Made by a program: the position numbers and the translations under genes. A model generated the notes under the pieces. The model worked only from the letters and a program-made list of their open reading frames with translations, ran no database searches and had not been told where the DNA came from. Positions 7,934 through 16,360 of a DNA stretch of 64,000 nucleotides are shown here, in pieces. The DNA is taken from positions 2,198,235-2,262,234 of the forward strand of contig NZ_LT962671.1 of the NCBI RefSeq assembly GCF_900199545.1. The letters run 5' to 3'. This stretch comes from Raoultibacter massiliensis (lineage in GTDB: Bacteria; Actinomycetota; Coriobacteriia; Coriobacteriales; Eggerthellaceae). Within the stretch, counting starts at the first letter, position 1. Each line of letters starts with the position of its first letter.

Positions 7934-8920
7934 ATGAACGAACGTTACGTTGAATACTTTATCGATGTCTCCGAGAGCTTATCCATCACCGAAAGCGCCG
8001 AACGGCTCTACCTCACTCCGCAGGGGCTGAGCAAGGCGATCCGATCCCTCGAGGAAGAGCTGGGCGTTGCGCTGCTCATCCGCAGCGGCAAACGGCTCGC
8101 CCTCACCGACGCCGCGAAGGAGATGATCCCCCATTTCTACAAGCTCATCGACATCACCAACGAAATCGCGGGACATGCCAAAAACCACGCGATGAGGATC
8201 CCCGAGCAAGAGCGGCTGACGATATACATCACGCCCTTCATCTCGAAGTACCTCTCGCCGCATTTCGATTCGATATTCGGCGCAGGCGCCGCCGAGAAAT
8301 ACGCGTTTCGCGAAGTATCGCTGATCGGGGCCGAGAAGATGATGCTGCGCGACATGCCGAGCCACCATTTCTGCATCATCTCGTTCCCGAAGACCGACTA
8401 CTACTGCACGCTGCTCGCAAGCATGATCGAGAAAGGCAGCCTCCGGTTCCAGCCGCTCGCCGAAACCGATCTCATGGTCGCGCTTTCCAACAGCTCGCTT
8501 TTGGCTTCGAGGCCGTCCCTTTCACTGCAGGAACTGAAGAGCATGCCCGTCGCCTGCTACGCCGATCGGGCACTGCTCGACTTCCTCGAACTGCACATCG
8601 ACAGGAGGTCGTTCTCGTATGTCGGAAACGATTCCTCGGTTGTCTTTCGCAGAGTCGCCTCGAACGATGCGGTCACGTTCATCCCCAGCATCGCACGGCT
8701 CAAGCGCCTTCCCGAAGGCATCTGCCTGCGCGACATCAAAGACACGATGATAACCAAGATAGGCATCATAGAGGCAAGCGGGCAGAGCTGTTCGGCTGAG
8801 AAGGAGGAAGCGCTCGAGCTGATCCGATGCTTCTTCACCGCCAACAGCAAGATCGGATGCTTCAGGGTGGATCCCGACGTCCATTGCACGCGAGACGATG
8901 TCGACACCCAGGCCATTTAG
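7934..8920 (+). CDS. LysR-family transcriptional regulator of module 1
   Basis: 328 residues. The N-terminal winged helix-turn-helix is clear: SLSITESAERLYLTPQGLSKAI followed by LEEELGVALLIRSGKRLALTDAAKEM, about residues 13-65. The remainder is the usual substrate-binding domain. AGGGGGAGG lies upstream of the chosen ATG; an earlier in-frame ATG 13 codons upstream lacks one. It is transcribed divergently from the MFS-to-activase operon, the normal arrangement for a LysR activator that senses the pathway substrate. A dyad at 7852-7870 is a candidate binding site. Confidence 0.92.
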   Translation: MNERYVEYFIDVSESLSITESAERLYLTPQGLSKAIRSLEEELGVALLIRSGKRLALTDAAKEMIPHFYKLIDITNEIAGHAKNHAMRIPEQERLTIYITPFISKYLSPHFDSIFGAGAAEKYAFREVSLIGAEKMMLRDMPSHHFCIISFPKTDYYCTLLASMIEKGSLRFQPLAETDLMVALSNSSLLASRPSLSLQELKSMPVACYADRALLDFLELHIDRRSFSYVGNDSSVVFRRVASNDAVTFIPSIARLKRLPEGICLRDIKDTMITKIGIIEASGQSCSAEKEEALELIRCFFTANSKIGCFRVDPDVHCTRDDVDTQAI

Positions 8921-8939
8921 CGGCGAAATCGCTCCAATA

Positions 8940-9099
8940 TGCACAGTTTTTGCCAGATTCATACACGATCTCCGTATCCCCGCTTTTGTGCCGATATCTG
9001 CACCATCGTGACCTGCGAAAACGCTCATTCCCGTCTTCGCAGGCAGGATTCGGGGGATTTTCGGCGCCGAGAATGTATGAATCTGGCAAAAACTGTGCA
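8940..9099. repeat. long inverted-repeat element, copy 1
   Basis: A perfect 26-bp inverted repeat (arms 8940-8965 and 9074-9099; left arm begins TGCACAGTTTTTGCCAGATT) encloses 108 bp. Inside is a second hairpin, CCTGCGAA (9012-9019) with TTCGCAGG (9036-9043). It lies between two convergent LysR genes. The arms resemble those of a second element at 20244-20406. The loop is too long for an ordinary terminator, and no gene is seen in it. Confidence 0.75.
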
Positions 9100-9184
9100 G
9101 AACAGTGCGCATCTGCCGCTCAGCTCCCTCGACGAGGCTTCGCGGCCGTGCACGCCGAGGCTGACTGAAGATAACGTCGATCCC

Positions 9185-10069
9185 CTATTGCCCCAAAGCC
9201 TTCAGTTCTTGAGTCCAAGATCCCTGGATAACGCTTTCGATTCTTTTGTCCCACATAATGCAGACCTGGCATGACTGCGCCAAATCAGCAATGGGAACAA
9301 ACGCTATGCGATCGCCGTAACGCTCCCGATGATGACCGAAAACGAGAGCCAAGCCCATACCGCATTCAACTTGGTACGCCAGCGAGGGAATATCCTTGTA
9401 ATATGCCGACGCGTTGATGCCGTACACATCGGCTTTGAGCGCACGGCGATAATACGCGTTGATAGCGCCCATTGCCTTTGGGTCGGGGAATATCATCGGC
9501 TGCCTCGACAAGTCCTCGAGAGTGACGAACTCCCTGCTCGCAAGTACATGGCCTTTCGGCATCGTGGCGTAATACGTATCGCTGCCTATATAGACCCGGC
9601 AGAACGAATCGCCTAGATCGGAATCGATATCCAAAGTTACGCACAGATCGATTTGGCGCTGGCGAAGCTTTTGCATCAGATCACCGTATTCGAGCGCCTG
9701 GTATTCCGGGACTATATTGCTGTTCGATCTCAGAATCGCTTCGCTGATAAGGGGCAGCCGATCCCGAGCAGCATCATAGAGATACCCGATGCGTAAAATC
9801 TCCCCCTGCTTCTTCAGGCTCTCAACATGTCGAATCGAACGGTCGAAATCTTCGACGGTAATTTGGGAATCTTCGTAAAACGCTTTGCCTATTTCGGTCA
9901 GGCGAACATGATGGGTATCTCGGATGAAAAGCTTGGCTCCGATTTCCTCCTCGATGGCTGCAATATGTCGGCTGAGCGTCGATTGGGTTTGATAGGTTTC
10001 GGCGGATGTCTTCGTGAAACTCATGTTGCTCGCAAGGAGAAGGAATTCCTTCAGATACTCGATTTGCAT
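9185..10069 (-). CDS. LysR-family transcriptional regulator of module 2
   Basis: 294 residues starting MQIEYLKEFL behind GGGGAG; longer in-frame starts reach back toward the divergent gene and lack a site. The helix-turn-helix is clear (NMSFTKTSAETYQTQSTLSRHI, then IEEEIGAKLFIRDTHHVRLTEIG), followed by a substrate-binding domain. It is divergent from the GntP-led module 2 with about 160 bp between starts, so it should control that operon. It is not a close copy of the module-1 LysR, which suggests the two modules answer to different inducers. Confidence 0.92.
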   Translation of the reverse strand: MQIEYLKEFLLLASNMSFTKTSAETYQTQSTLSRHIAAIEEEIGAKLFIRDTHHVRLTEIGKAFYEDSQITVEDFDRSIRHVESLKKQGEILRIGYLYDAARDRLPLISEAILRSNSNIVPEYQALEYGDLMQKLRQRQIDLCVTLDIDSDLGDSFCRVYIGSDTYYATMPKGHVLASREFVTLEDLSRQPMIFPDPKAMGAINAYYRRALKADVYGINASAYYKDIPSLAYQVECGMGLALVFGHHRERYGDRIAFVPIADLAQSCQVCIMWDKRIESVIQGSWTQELKALGQ

Positions 10070-10228
10070 TGCTCCCCTATCGCCTCGTGCAAAAACTGCA
10101 TAAGCCATGCAGAGCATACAATACCATTCCGCCACCACGCGCTCTATATTTTTCCCGAAGGATTCTGTAGAGCTCGCAGAATCGCTTCGACGGCATCTAA
10201 ACACGTTCATTTAGTTCAGTTAGGGGTG

Positions 10229-11590
10229 ATGCTTGTGTTAGGCGTTTTAGGTATTCTTCTGGCAATCGCCGCCCTCGTCGTTTTAGCATGGCGACGCTGG
10301 AACGCCATCGTATGCGCGCTGATCGCCACATTGATCATCGGCGTCTTCAACGGATTCGGCGTTTGGGGAACCCTCACCGATTACTTTCTACCGGCAGCAG
10401 GCAACTGGGTTACCACCTTCATTCTCATGTTCCTCACTTCGGCCATGTATGCGAAGGTGATAGGCGACAGCGGTGCAGCCGACCGCATCGCACAATGGGT
10501 TCTGGACAAGGCTGGCGAGAAATTCATTTATCCGGTTCTCATTCTAATCTGCATGATTCTCACGTATGGAGGAATCAACGCCCTGGTCATCGTCTTCGTA
10601 TTCTGGCCACTCGCCATGCCCATCGCCCGTGCGATGAACAAACCCCGCTACATCTTCCTGACCATCATGTACATGGGCCTTCTGGGCGGAGCGAACATGG
10701 CTATGCCAGGATCCCCGCAAACCGGCAACGTCGCCGCAGCGCAGATCCTAGGGACGTCCGTAACGGCAGCTCCGGGCTGGGGCATCATCGCCACCGTTCT
10801 GTGGTTCGCATTCGATGTCTGGTTTATCTATTGGCTTGATCGCTGGGCAACGAAGCGCGGCCATGCCTTCGAAGAAGGCGTCGGCCTTCCCATCAAACCG
10901 CGAGCGATCGAAACCTGTCCGAGCATGGTGCGCTCGGTCGTCCCAATCGTCGTTCTGCTCGCCCTCTTCGTCATCCTGGGCAATGGCTTCGGTCCGATTC
11001 CGAAGATGAGCGCCACAACTGCCGTCGTCACGGCAAACGTCATCGCCACGATCATCTGCCTCGCTTTGAACTTCAAGTACTACGAGAACAAGGAGAGCGG
11101 ACTTTCGGTCGGCGAAGGTATGAAGAAGAGCGTGTTCGACGGCATCATGAGCGGGCTCAGCCCGGCATCCGCGATGTTCTGCATGGTCGCGTTCGCCTCA
11201 GTGCTCTCCGCAACACCTGCATTCCAGGCTCTCGTGGATATCGCAATGGGCTCTGCCGGAAACCCGTACTTCCAAGGATTCATCGCAACTCAGCTGCTTG
11301 GTATCATCTGCGGCTCGGCAGGTGCAACCTCAACGGCTGTCTGCAACACGTTCGGCGCCCAGTGGCTCGCCATCCCCGGCGTGAACGCCGATGCCCTAAC
11401 CCGAATCGTATCGATCGGCGCCGCAGGCTGTTCCACGGTTCCCTATTCAGGCGGCCTGTTCGTAAACCTGGATGTGACCGGCTGCAAGATGAAGCACATC
11501 TGGCCGCAGCAATTCGTAGCATGCGCCATTCCCGCCATTGTACTGTGCGCCATCTGCGCAGGCCTGGCTTCAGTGGGGATAGTTTTCTAG
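10229..11590 (+). CDS. GntP-family permease, module 2
   Basis: 453 residues starting MLVLGVLGIL behind AGGGG, about the usual length for gluconate/organic-acid:H+ symporters of the GntP type. It is polytopic, with a loop rich in small residues (GGANMAMPGSPQTGN) and a matching ICGSAGATSTAVCNTFG in the C-terminal half. The frame is open upstream, but that part overlaps the divergent LysR and is not hydrophobic, so I exclude it. It is the first gene of module 2; it presumably brings in or exports the organic acid handled by the molybdoenzyme two genes downstream. The DASS transporter at the end of the operon is a second candidate. Confidence 0.85.
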   Translation: MLVLGVLGILLAIAALVVLAWRRWNAIVCALIATLIIGVFNGFGVWGTLTDYFLPAAGNWVTTFILMFLTSAMYAKVIGDSGAADRIAQWVLDKAGEKFIYPVLILICMILTYGGINALVIVFVFWPLAMPIARAMNKPRYIFLTIMYMGLLGGANMAMPGSPQTGNVAAAQILGTSVTAAPGWGIIATVLWFAFDVWFIYWLDRWATKRGHAFEEGVGLPIKPRAIETCPSMVRSVVPIVVLLALFVILGNGFGPIPKMSATTAVVTANVIATIICLALNFKYYENKESGLSVGEGMKKSVFDGIMSGLSPASAMFCMVAFASVLSATPAFQALVDIAMGSAGNPYFQGFIATQLLGIICGSAGATSTAVCNTFGAQWLAIPGVNADALTRIVSIGAAGCSTVPYSGGLFVNLDVTGCKMKHIWPQQFVACAIPAIVLCAICAGLASVGIVF

Positions 11591-11608
11591 CAAGCTCAAT
11601 CGCCAATA

Positions 11609-11645
11609 CGCTTGCCGGATATCGCTAAAGCGGCTCCGGCAAGCG
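11609..11645 (+). terminator. hairpin between GntP permease and zinc-ribbon genes
   Basis: CGCTTGCCGGA (11609-11619) pairs perfectly with TCCGGCAAGCG (11635-11645). No T-run follows, so it may be a partial terminator or mRNA-processing/stability hairpin that uncouples the transporter from the enzyme genes. Confidence 0.55.
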
Positions 11646-11675
11646 ACAAGAGTCCGAGCAAATGGAGGTAAGCCC

Positions 11676-11885
11676 ATGTGCTACTGCTGCTGCAATTGCG
11701 AAAAATGCACAGGGGAGGTGCGCGAACCCATTCCAGAAGGCGTATGCCCTCAGTGTCGGCATCTCAACCCCCCTGACGCCTTTGCCTGCGAAGCCTGCGG
11801 CATGCCTCTCCCCAAGCCGCCAGGATACATACTGGCAACCGATACGGCAAACCAAACGCAATCGCCACCACATTTGCCCGACTAG
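11676..11885 (+). CDS. small Cys-rich zinc-ribbon protein of module 2
   Basis: 69 residues with ten cysteines. The N-terminus is MCYCCCNCEKC (C2, C4, C5, C6, C8, C11), followed by a zinc ribbon C24-x2-C27 and C38-x2-C41 ending CGMPLPKPPG. A strong GGAGGT precedes the ATG. It lies immediately upstream of the molybdoenzyme gene. The design (an N-terminal Cys cluster plus a two-knuckle ribbon) is shared with the small proteins at 1066-1344 and 47635-47874. Function is unknown; metal or cofactor handling for the adjacent enzyme is an inference. Confidence 0.75.
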   Translation: MCYCCCNCEKCTGEVREPIPEGVCPQCRHLNPPDAFACEACGMPLPKPPGYILATDTANQTQSPPHLPD

Positions 11886-11924
11886 ATCAACCTGCAAGAC
11901 GAAGAAGAAGCGAGAGGGAAAACG

Positions 11925-14195
11925 ATGGAGAAAAAGTTTCAAACCATAGAGCATGAAAAACCATGGAGATACGTTACCGAAGACGGCCTGACCGTCACCC
12001 GCGGAAGCGCGTGGTCGGGCCCTGGATGCCATCTCGGGTGCGGCATCCTGCTTTACACCGACGAAAACGGGAAGCTCGTCAAGATCGAAGGCGATCCCGA
12101 AAACCCGTTCAACAAGGGGCGCCTGTGCGTACGCTGCCTCGATGCCATGGAAGCTGTCTACCACAAAGATCGCCTGACCACACCCATGAAAAGAGATCCG
12201 AAAGATAGGGGGAAAGACGTTTGGACTCCCATTACCTGGGATGAGGCGTACGATCTCATCTACGAGAAGTTCAATGGATTCCGTGAGAAATACGGTGCCG
12301 AAAGCGTTGCCTTTTTCCAGGGAACAGGACGCGACATCGCACCGTGGATCACCCGTTTCGCATGGTCATTCGGCAGCCCGAACAACGTGTTCGGCATGTC
12401 TGGCAACTCCTGCTACGGTCCGCGCGTCGCCGGTGCCATGTGCGTAACGGGATCATTCTGGGTAGGTGACTATTCCCAGCAGTTCGTCGACCGCTACGAC
12501 GATCCCAACTGGAAGGTGCCCGAGGTAATCGTAGTATGGGGCAACAACCCGCTCAAATCGAACTCCGACGGCTTGTACGGTCATTGGGTCGTCGACTGCA
12601 TGAAACGCGGGTCGAAGATCATCACCATAGACCCCCAGCGCATTTGGCTCGCAAACAAAGCGGAGGTGCATCTGCCGATCAGGCCCGGCACCGATGCAGC
12701 CATGGCTATGACTATGCTCAACGTCATCATCAACGAAGACCTGTACGACCATGAGTTCGTCGATGCCTGGACGTACGGCTTCGAAGAGCTCTCCGCCCAT
12801 GTTCAGGAGTGGACGCCCGAAAAGGCCGAAGAGGTAACCTGGGTGCCCGCCGATAAGATAAGGCAAGCCGCGCGCATCATCGCCGCAGCAGATGGATGCG
12901 TGTTCCAGTGGGGCGTTGCCGTCGACATGCAGAAGAACGCCGTGGCTGCGGGGCATGCCATAACCTGCATTCAGGCGATCACCGGCAACGTCGACAATCC
13001 CGGCGGTATGATTTGCCCCGACTACATACTCATGTACTTCAGCGGCTGGGGTCGCGAGCTGCTCGACCCCGAAAAGAGAAAGAACCGCATCGGCGATTCC
13101 AAATTCCCCATGGTGGCAGATGCCTATTCTAAAGCAGATGCCGACGAAGTGTACAGAGCCATCATGACGGGCAAGAACGAGAAGGGCGAAGACCACCCCA
13201 TGAAGGGCGCCTGGATCCAAACCACAAATTTCCTGGTGAATACCGCACCTGACCCCGAGTACCTCATCGAAGCGTTCCATAAGCTAGAGTTCGTAGCCGC
13301 AATCGACCTGTTCATGACGCCGACCATCATGGAATTGGCCGACGTAGTGCTTCCCGCTGCATCGTTCCCCGAGCGACAGGGCATACGAATCGGCGACGGC
13401 GTACAGCGCGCCGAGACGATCAATCGCGCAGTCGACCGCCGCAACGAGGGCATCGATGTACGCAGCGATATGCAGGTGAACCGCGAGCTGGGCAAGCGGT
13501 TCAATCCCGAAGCGTATCCGTGGGACAATGAGGAAGATATGTTCTCGAGCATCTTCGCGGAAACCGGCATGAGATTCGAAGAAGTCCGCGAACAAGCGCC
13601 CGTCTACCTGCCTTTCGAGTACCATAAGTACAAGACGGGAAAGCTACGCCCCGATGGGCAGGTAGGGTTCAACACCCGTACTGGACGAATCGAACTGTGG
13701 TGCACGCTGTACAACGGCTACGGACTCGATCCGCTGCCGGTTTACGAAGAGCCCACCCATAGCCCCTACCGCACGCCCGAAGAATACGAGCAGTTTCCTG
13801 TCGTATTGACCACCGGATCGCGCAACTGGAGCCTCTTCCACAGCGAACATCGGCAGATTCCACGCATGCGCGCGTTGCATCCCGATCCTACGGTACTCGT
13901 CCCCACCGATATCGCCGAGAAATTCGACCTCGCAGACGGCGAATGGGTCGTTCTGCGCAACCAGTTCGGATCGTGCAAGCGCAAGGTGGTCATCGATCAG
14001 ACCATGGCTCCCGGAATCGCCAGCACCGATCATGGCTGGTGGTTCCCCGAAAGCGAAGGGCGCTCCGAAGAAGACGGTCTGTTCGGAGCGCTCGAGTACA
14101 ACTGCAACACCCTGTTCCAGTTCGATCAGGGCAAAGCTGGATTCGGCTGCGATTACAAAAACATGCTGGTCACGATCGACAAGGTTGAGGAGTAA
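11925..14195 (+). CDS. molybdopterin-dependent oxidoreductase, module 2 catalytic subunit
   Basis: 756 residues, DMSO reductase family. The N-terminal iron-sulphur site is unusual: C35-x3-C39-x28-C68 is present, but position 32, where the first Cys of C-x2-C-x3-C should be, is Gly (WSGPGCHLGC), and position 31 is Ser. Cys163 (SGNSCYGP) lies at the likely Mo-ligand position. Stretches such as LPIRPGTDAAMAM, VIINEDLYD and GVAVDMQKNAVAAG recall acetylene hydratase (from memory, not alignment). No Tat signal is present. The ATG is preceded by a purine-rich GAGAGGGAAAACG. The ferredoxin gene starts 3 nt after the stop. It is the most divergent of the three molybdoenzymes here; substrate unknown. 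Confidence 0.9.
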   Translation: MEKKFQTIEHEKPWRYVTEDGLTVTRGSAWSGPGCHLGCGILLYTDENGKLVKIEGDPENPFNKGRLCVRCLDAMEAVYHKDRLTTPMKRDPKDRGKDVWTPITWDEAYDLIYEKFNGFREKYGAESVAFFQGTGRDIAPWITRFAWSFGSPNNVFGMSGNSCYGPRVAGAMCVTGSFWVGDYSQQFVDRYDDPNWKVPEVIVVWGNNPLKSNSDGLYGHWVVDCMKRGSKIITIDPQRIWLANKAEVHLPIRPGTDAAMAMTMLNVIINEDLYDHEFVDAWTYGFEELSAHVQEWTPEKAEEVTWVPADKIRQAARIIAAADGCVFQWGVAVDMQKNAVAAGHAITCIQAITGNVDNPGGMICPDYILMYFSGWGRELLDPEKRKNRIGDSKFPMVADAYSKADADEVYRAIMTGKNEKGEDHPMKGAWIQTTNFLVNTAPDPEYLIEAFHKLEFVAAIDLFMTPTIMELADVVLPAASFPERQGIRIGDGVQRAETINRAVDRRNEGIDVRSDMQVNRELGKRFNPEAYPWDNEEDMFSSIFAETGMRFEEVREQAPVYLPFEYHKYKTGKLRPDGQVGFNTRTGRIELWCTLYNGYGLDPLPVYEEPTHSPYRTPEEYEQFPVVLTTGSRNWSLFHSEHRQIPRMRALHPDPTVLVPTDIAEKFDLADGEWVVLRNQFGSCKRKVVIDQTMAPGIASTDHGWWFPESEGRSEEDGLFGALEYNCNTLFQFDQGKAGFGCDYKNMLVTIDKVEE

Positions 14196-14198
14196 GCA

Positions 14199-14543
14199 AT
14201 GGTACAGGGAATTTTGATCGATTACGAGTTCTGCACGGGATGCCACACCTGCGAAATCGCATGCGCCGTATCCCATGACCTGCCCAATAACCGAGCAGGC
14301 GTCGTAGTCCACCACGAGGGAGCCTGGGAAATAACCGAGGATGTATGGCAAGACACCTACCTTCCGGTATTCACCGACGTATGCGACCTGTGCGAAAAGG
14401 GCACGGCTGCACACGACGGCGCGCCCATGTGCGTACACCACTGTCAAGCAAACGTCTTGAAGATCGGCAATGTCGAAGAGCTGGCAAAAGACCTTGCAGC
14501 AAAACCGAAACAGGTTCTGTACGCCCTCAAGACGAAGGAATAG
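14199..14543 (+). CDS. 4Fe-4S dicluster ferredoxin, module 2 electron-transfer subunit
   Basis: 114 residues with CTGCHTCEIAC near residues 12-22 and CDLCEKGTAAHDGAPMCVHHC in the second half, enough for two [4Fe-4S] clusters. It starts 3 nt after the molybdoenzyme stop, with GAGGAG overlapping the end of that gene, so the two are translationally coupled and almost certainly form a complex. No export signal or membrane anchor. Same short DmsB-like design as the ferredoxins of the other two modules. Confidence 0.9.
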   Translation: MVQGILIDYEFCTGCHTCEIACAVSHDLPNNRAGVVVHHEGAWEITEDVWQDTYLPVFTDVCDLCEKGTAAHDGAPMCVHHCQANVLKIGNVEELAKDLAAKPKQVLYALKTKE

Positions 14544-14598
14544 AGTCTTGGGTTTCCCAATCGATGCATCCGGCTTCTTTTGAACGAAAGGATTTCCC

Positions 14599-14814
14599 AT
14601 GTGTTTCAGACCCGCATCCTTAAGCGCAGACAAAACTTGTCCGCTATGCGGAGCCGTTGCGAACGCAACCGACGTAGTTTGCTCGCAATGCGGAACCGCG
14701 CTGCCTACCGAACCCGCAATGCCAGGGGCACCAGGCGCGCCTAACGCTCCCGGTGCCCCTGGGGCACCCAAAGCACCTGGGGCGCCCAGGGCACCCAAAG
14801 CTCCCGGAGCATAA
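14599..14814 (+). CDS. MCFRP-type small zinc-knuckle protein with collagen-like GAP tail
   Basis: 71 residues. It begins MCFRPASL, has C14-x2-C17 and C28-x2-C31 knuckles, and ends with about ten triplets of Gly/Asn/Lys/Arg-Ala-Pro (from about residue 42 on). At DNA level the tail is a 9-nt-type repeat. Translation start: GAAAGGA then ATG. The knuckle domain is the counterpart of the module-1 protein at 5872-6090; the tail here is far more regular. Collagen-like triplets usually mediate trimerisation or protein contacts; here the Lys/Arg content would make the tail basic. Role unknown. Confidence 0.75.
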   Translation: MCFRPASLSADKTCPLCGAVANATDVVCSQCGTALPTEPAMPGAPGAPNAPGAPGAPKAPGAPRAPKAPGA

Positions 14815-14846
14815 GGAGCAACCGGCAGACGCATCTCTTTCTGAAG

Positions 14847-14888
14847 CGTCCCAGGGGACTTCCCGTACAGAGGAAGCCCCCTGGGACG
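14847..14888 (+). terminator. 17-bp stem-loop before the module-2 DASS transporter
   Basis: CGTCCCAGGGGACTTCC (14847-14863) pairs with 14872-14888 with one mismatch across an 8-nt loop. It lies between the GAP-tail gene and the DASS gene with no T-run, so it may attenuate expression of the transporter. Confidence 0.55.
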
Positions 14889-14918
14889 AAATAACCGAGT
14901 AGGTTAAGGGGGTAGTGC

Positions 14919-16331
14919 ATGAGTGGGGTCACAATGCATGCAAAGCAGGTGTTCGGTTTCGTCGCTATGTTCGTTTGCGTCGTTGCGGGAGCGATGATTC
15001 CTGGCAGCGACATGCTCAGCCACGAAGGCATCTTGGCTCTGGCAATCCTAGCCGGCGCGATATTCATGTGGTTTTGCGGCAGCATGTCTACAGGCATGAC
15101 GGGGGTTCTCGCCTGTTTTCTACTGTTGGTTTTAGGGGTCGTTCCCTCGTTCGGCGATGCGTTCTCGGGTTTTATCACCACGACGACATGGTTCGTCCTC
15201 GGCGTTTTCTGCATGACGCTTCTTATGCAGAAAAGCACCTTGGGCCTGAGGTTGACCAAACGATTCATCGCCTTGGCAAAAGGGAATTCGAAGAAGCTCG
15301 TCTTGATGCTTATGGTAGCCGCTGCAGCCATCTCGTCATTCATGACCGACACCGGCGCAGTTGCCCTGATGATGAGCTTCGCGCTCCCGCTGCTCGACAC
15401 CCTAGGCGCAAAGAAGGGGTCGTCGAATCTGGGGCGATGCCTTTTGCTGGGCGTTTCATTCGGGGCGCTTTTCGGCGGATTCACCACGCCCATCGGACAC
15501 AGCCTGAATGTGCTGGCGGCAGGTATATACACCCAAGCAACGGGGCTGCAAATCAATTTCTTGTCTTGGATGAGTTACGGCGTACCTATCTGCGCTGCGA
15601 TTCTTCCCATCGCTTGGCTCGCCCTGATAAAAGCATTTCCTCCCGAACCCATCACAGAGGAAGCGGTCCAGAAGGTACTGGGTTCCAAATTCGAAACGGG
15701 ACCGATGGACGCACTCGACAAGAAGTGCCTCGCTTTGCTCGTCATCTTGCCGACCCTGTGGATTCTTGGCAACTGGATACCGCTGTTCAACGCGACTACC
15801 GTCGCCCTCGCTGGCATGCTGCTTTTGTTCTTCCCGGGAATCAACATCGTCACCTGGTCAGAGTTTGAACGGGCAACCTCATGGAATCTGTTCATGTTCT
15901 TCGGCGGCGTATTGAGCATCGGGGCAGCCATCGCATCGACAGGCGCTGCCGACTTCATCGCAACGCTGTTTCTGCAATCGGGGATCACTGCCATGCCCGT
16001 GTTCGCCGCACTGCTCATCATCGGGGCGTTCCTCTATCTGCTGCACACCTTCTGCCCGACATCGCCTTCATGGGTGGCGATCTTCCTACCTCCCATGATA
16101 ACCTACGCAACCGTGGTAGGAATACCGCCGTTCCTTCCTACCTTCCTGATCGTATGTCTGATCGCAGGAAGTTACCTGGTACCGCTTTGCCCGGCGCTGA
16201 ACATGACGTTCGATACCGGATGGTATAAGTTTTCGGATACCGCCAAAGCAGGCTGGATCACCTCCATTGCATTCGTTGCTATCGCAGTGGCTTGGTCGTA
16301 TGCGATGGGAGGAATTTTCGGAATCTACTAA
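14919..16331 (+). CDS. DASS/SLC13-type anion symporter, module 2
   Basis: 470 residues, polytopic. It carries MTDTGAVALMMSFALPLL and GGFTTPIGHSLNVLA, and the second-half THTFCPTSPSWV is equivalent to NSVVPIALTW in the module-1 paralogue. AAGGGGGT precedes the ATG; an internal ATG six codons later is less well placed. It is the last gene of module 2, behind a strong stem-loop. Import of a dicarboxylate-like or aromatic acid substrate for the molybdoenzyme is the likely role. Confidence 0.88.
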   Translation: MSGVTMHAKQVFGFVAMFVCVVAGAMIPGSDMLSHEGILALAILAGAIFMWFCGSMSTGMTGVLACFLLLVLGVVPSFGDAFSGFITTTTWFVLGVFCMTLLMQKSTLGLRLTKRFIALAKGNSKKLVLMLMVAAAAISSFMTDTGAVALMMSFALPLLDTLGAKKGSSNLGRCLLLGVSFGALFGGFTTPIGHSLNVLAAGIYTQATGLQINFLSWMSYGVPICAAILPIAWLALIKAFPPEPITEEAVQKVLGSKFETGPMDALDKKCLALLVILPTLWILGNWIPLFNATTVALAGMLLLFFPGINIVTWSEFERATSWNLFMFFGGVLSIGAAIASTGAADFIATLFLQSGITAMPVFAALLIIGAFLYLLHTFCPTSPSWVAIFLPPMITYATVVGIPPFLPTFLIVCLIAGSYLVPLCPALNMTFDTGWYKFSDTAKAGWITSIAFVAIAVAWSYAMGGIFGIY

Positions 16332-16360
16332 CGGCGCCCGTCCCACGCCTTCAAAATCTG

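Noticed and set aside
8939..9274. Short open frames reading MHSFCQIHT on both strands
   Set aside because: They read through the inverted-repeat element, whose arms encode the same peptide on each strand; no other coding evidence.
9827..10228. N-terminal extension of the GntP permease frame
   Set aside because: It lies opposite the divergent LysR gene and is not hydrophobic; the ATG at 10229 has AGGGG and starts the first membrane helix.
14741..14814. GAP-triplet DNA repeats considered as a CRISPR or intergenic repeat array
   Set aside because: Units are 9 nt without spacers and lie in frame inside a coding region with a good start, so they are a protein repeat.
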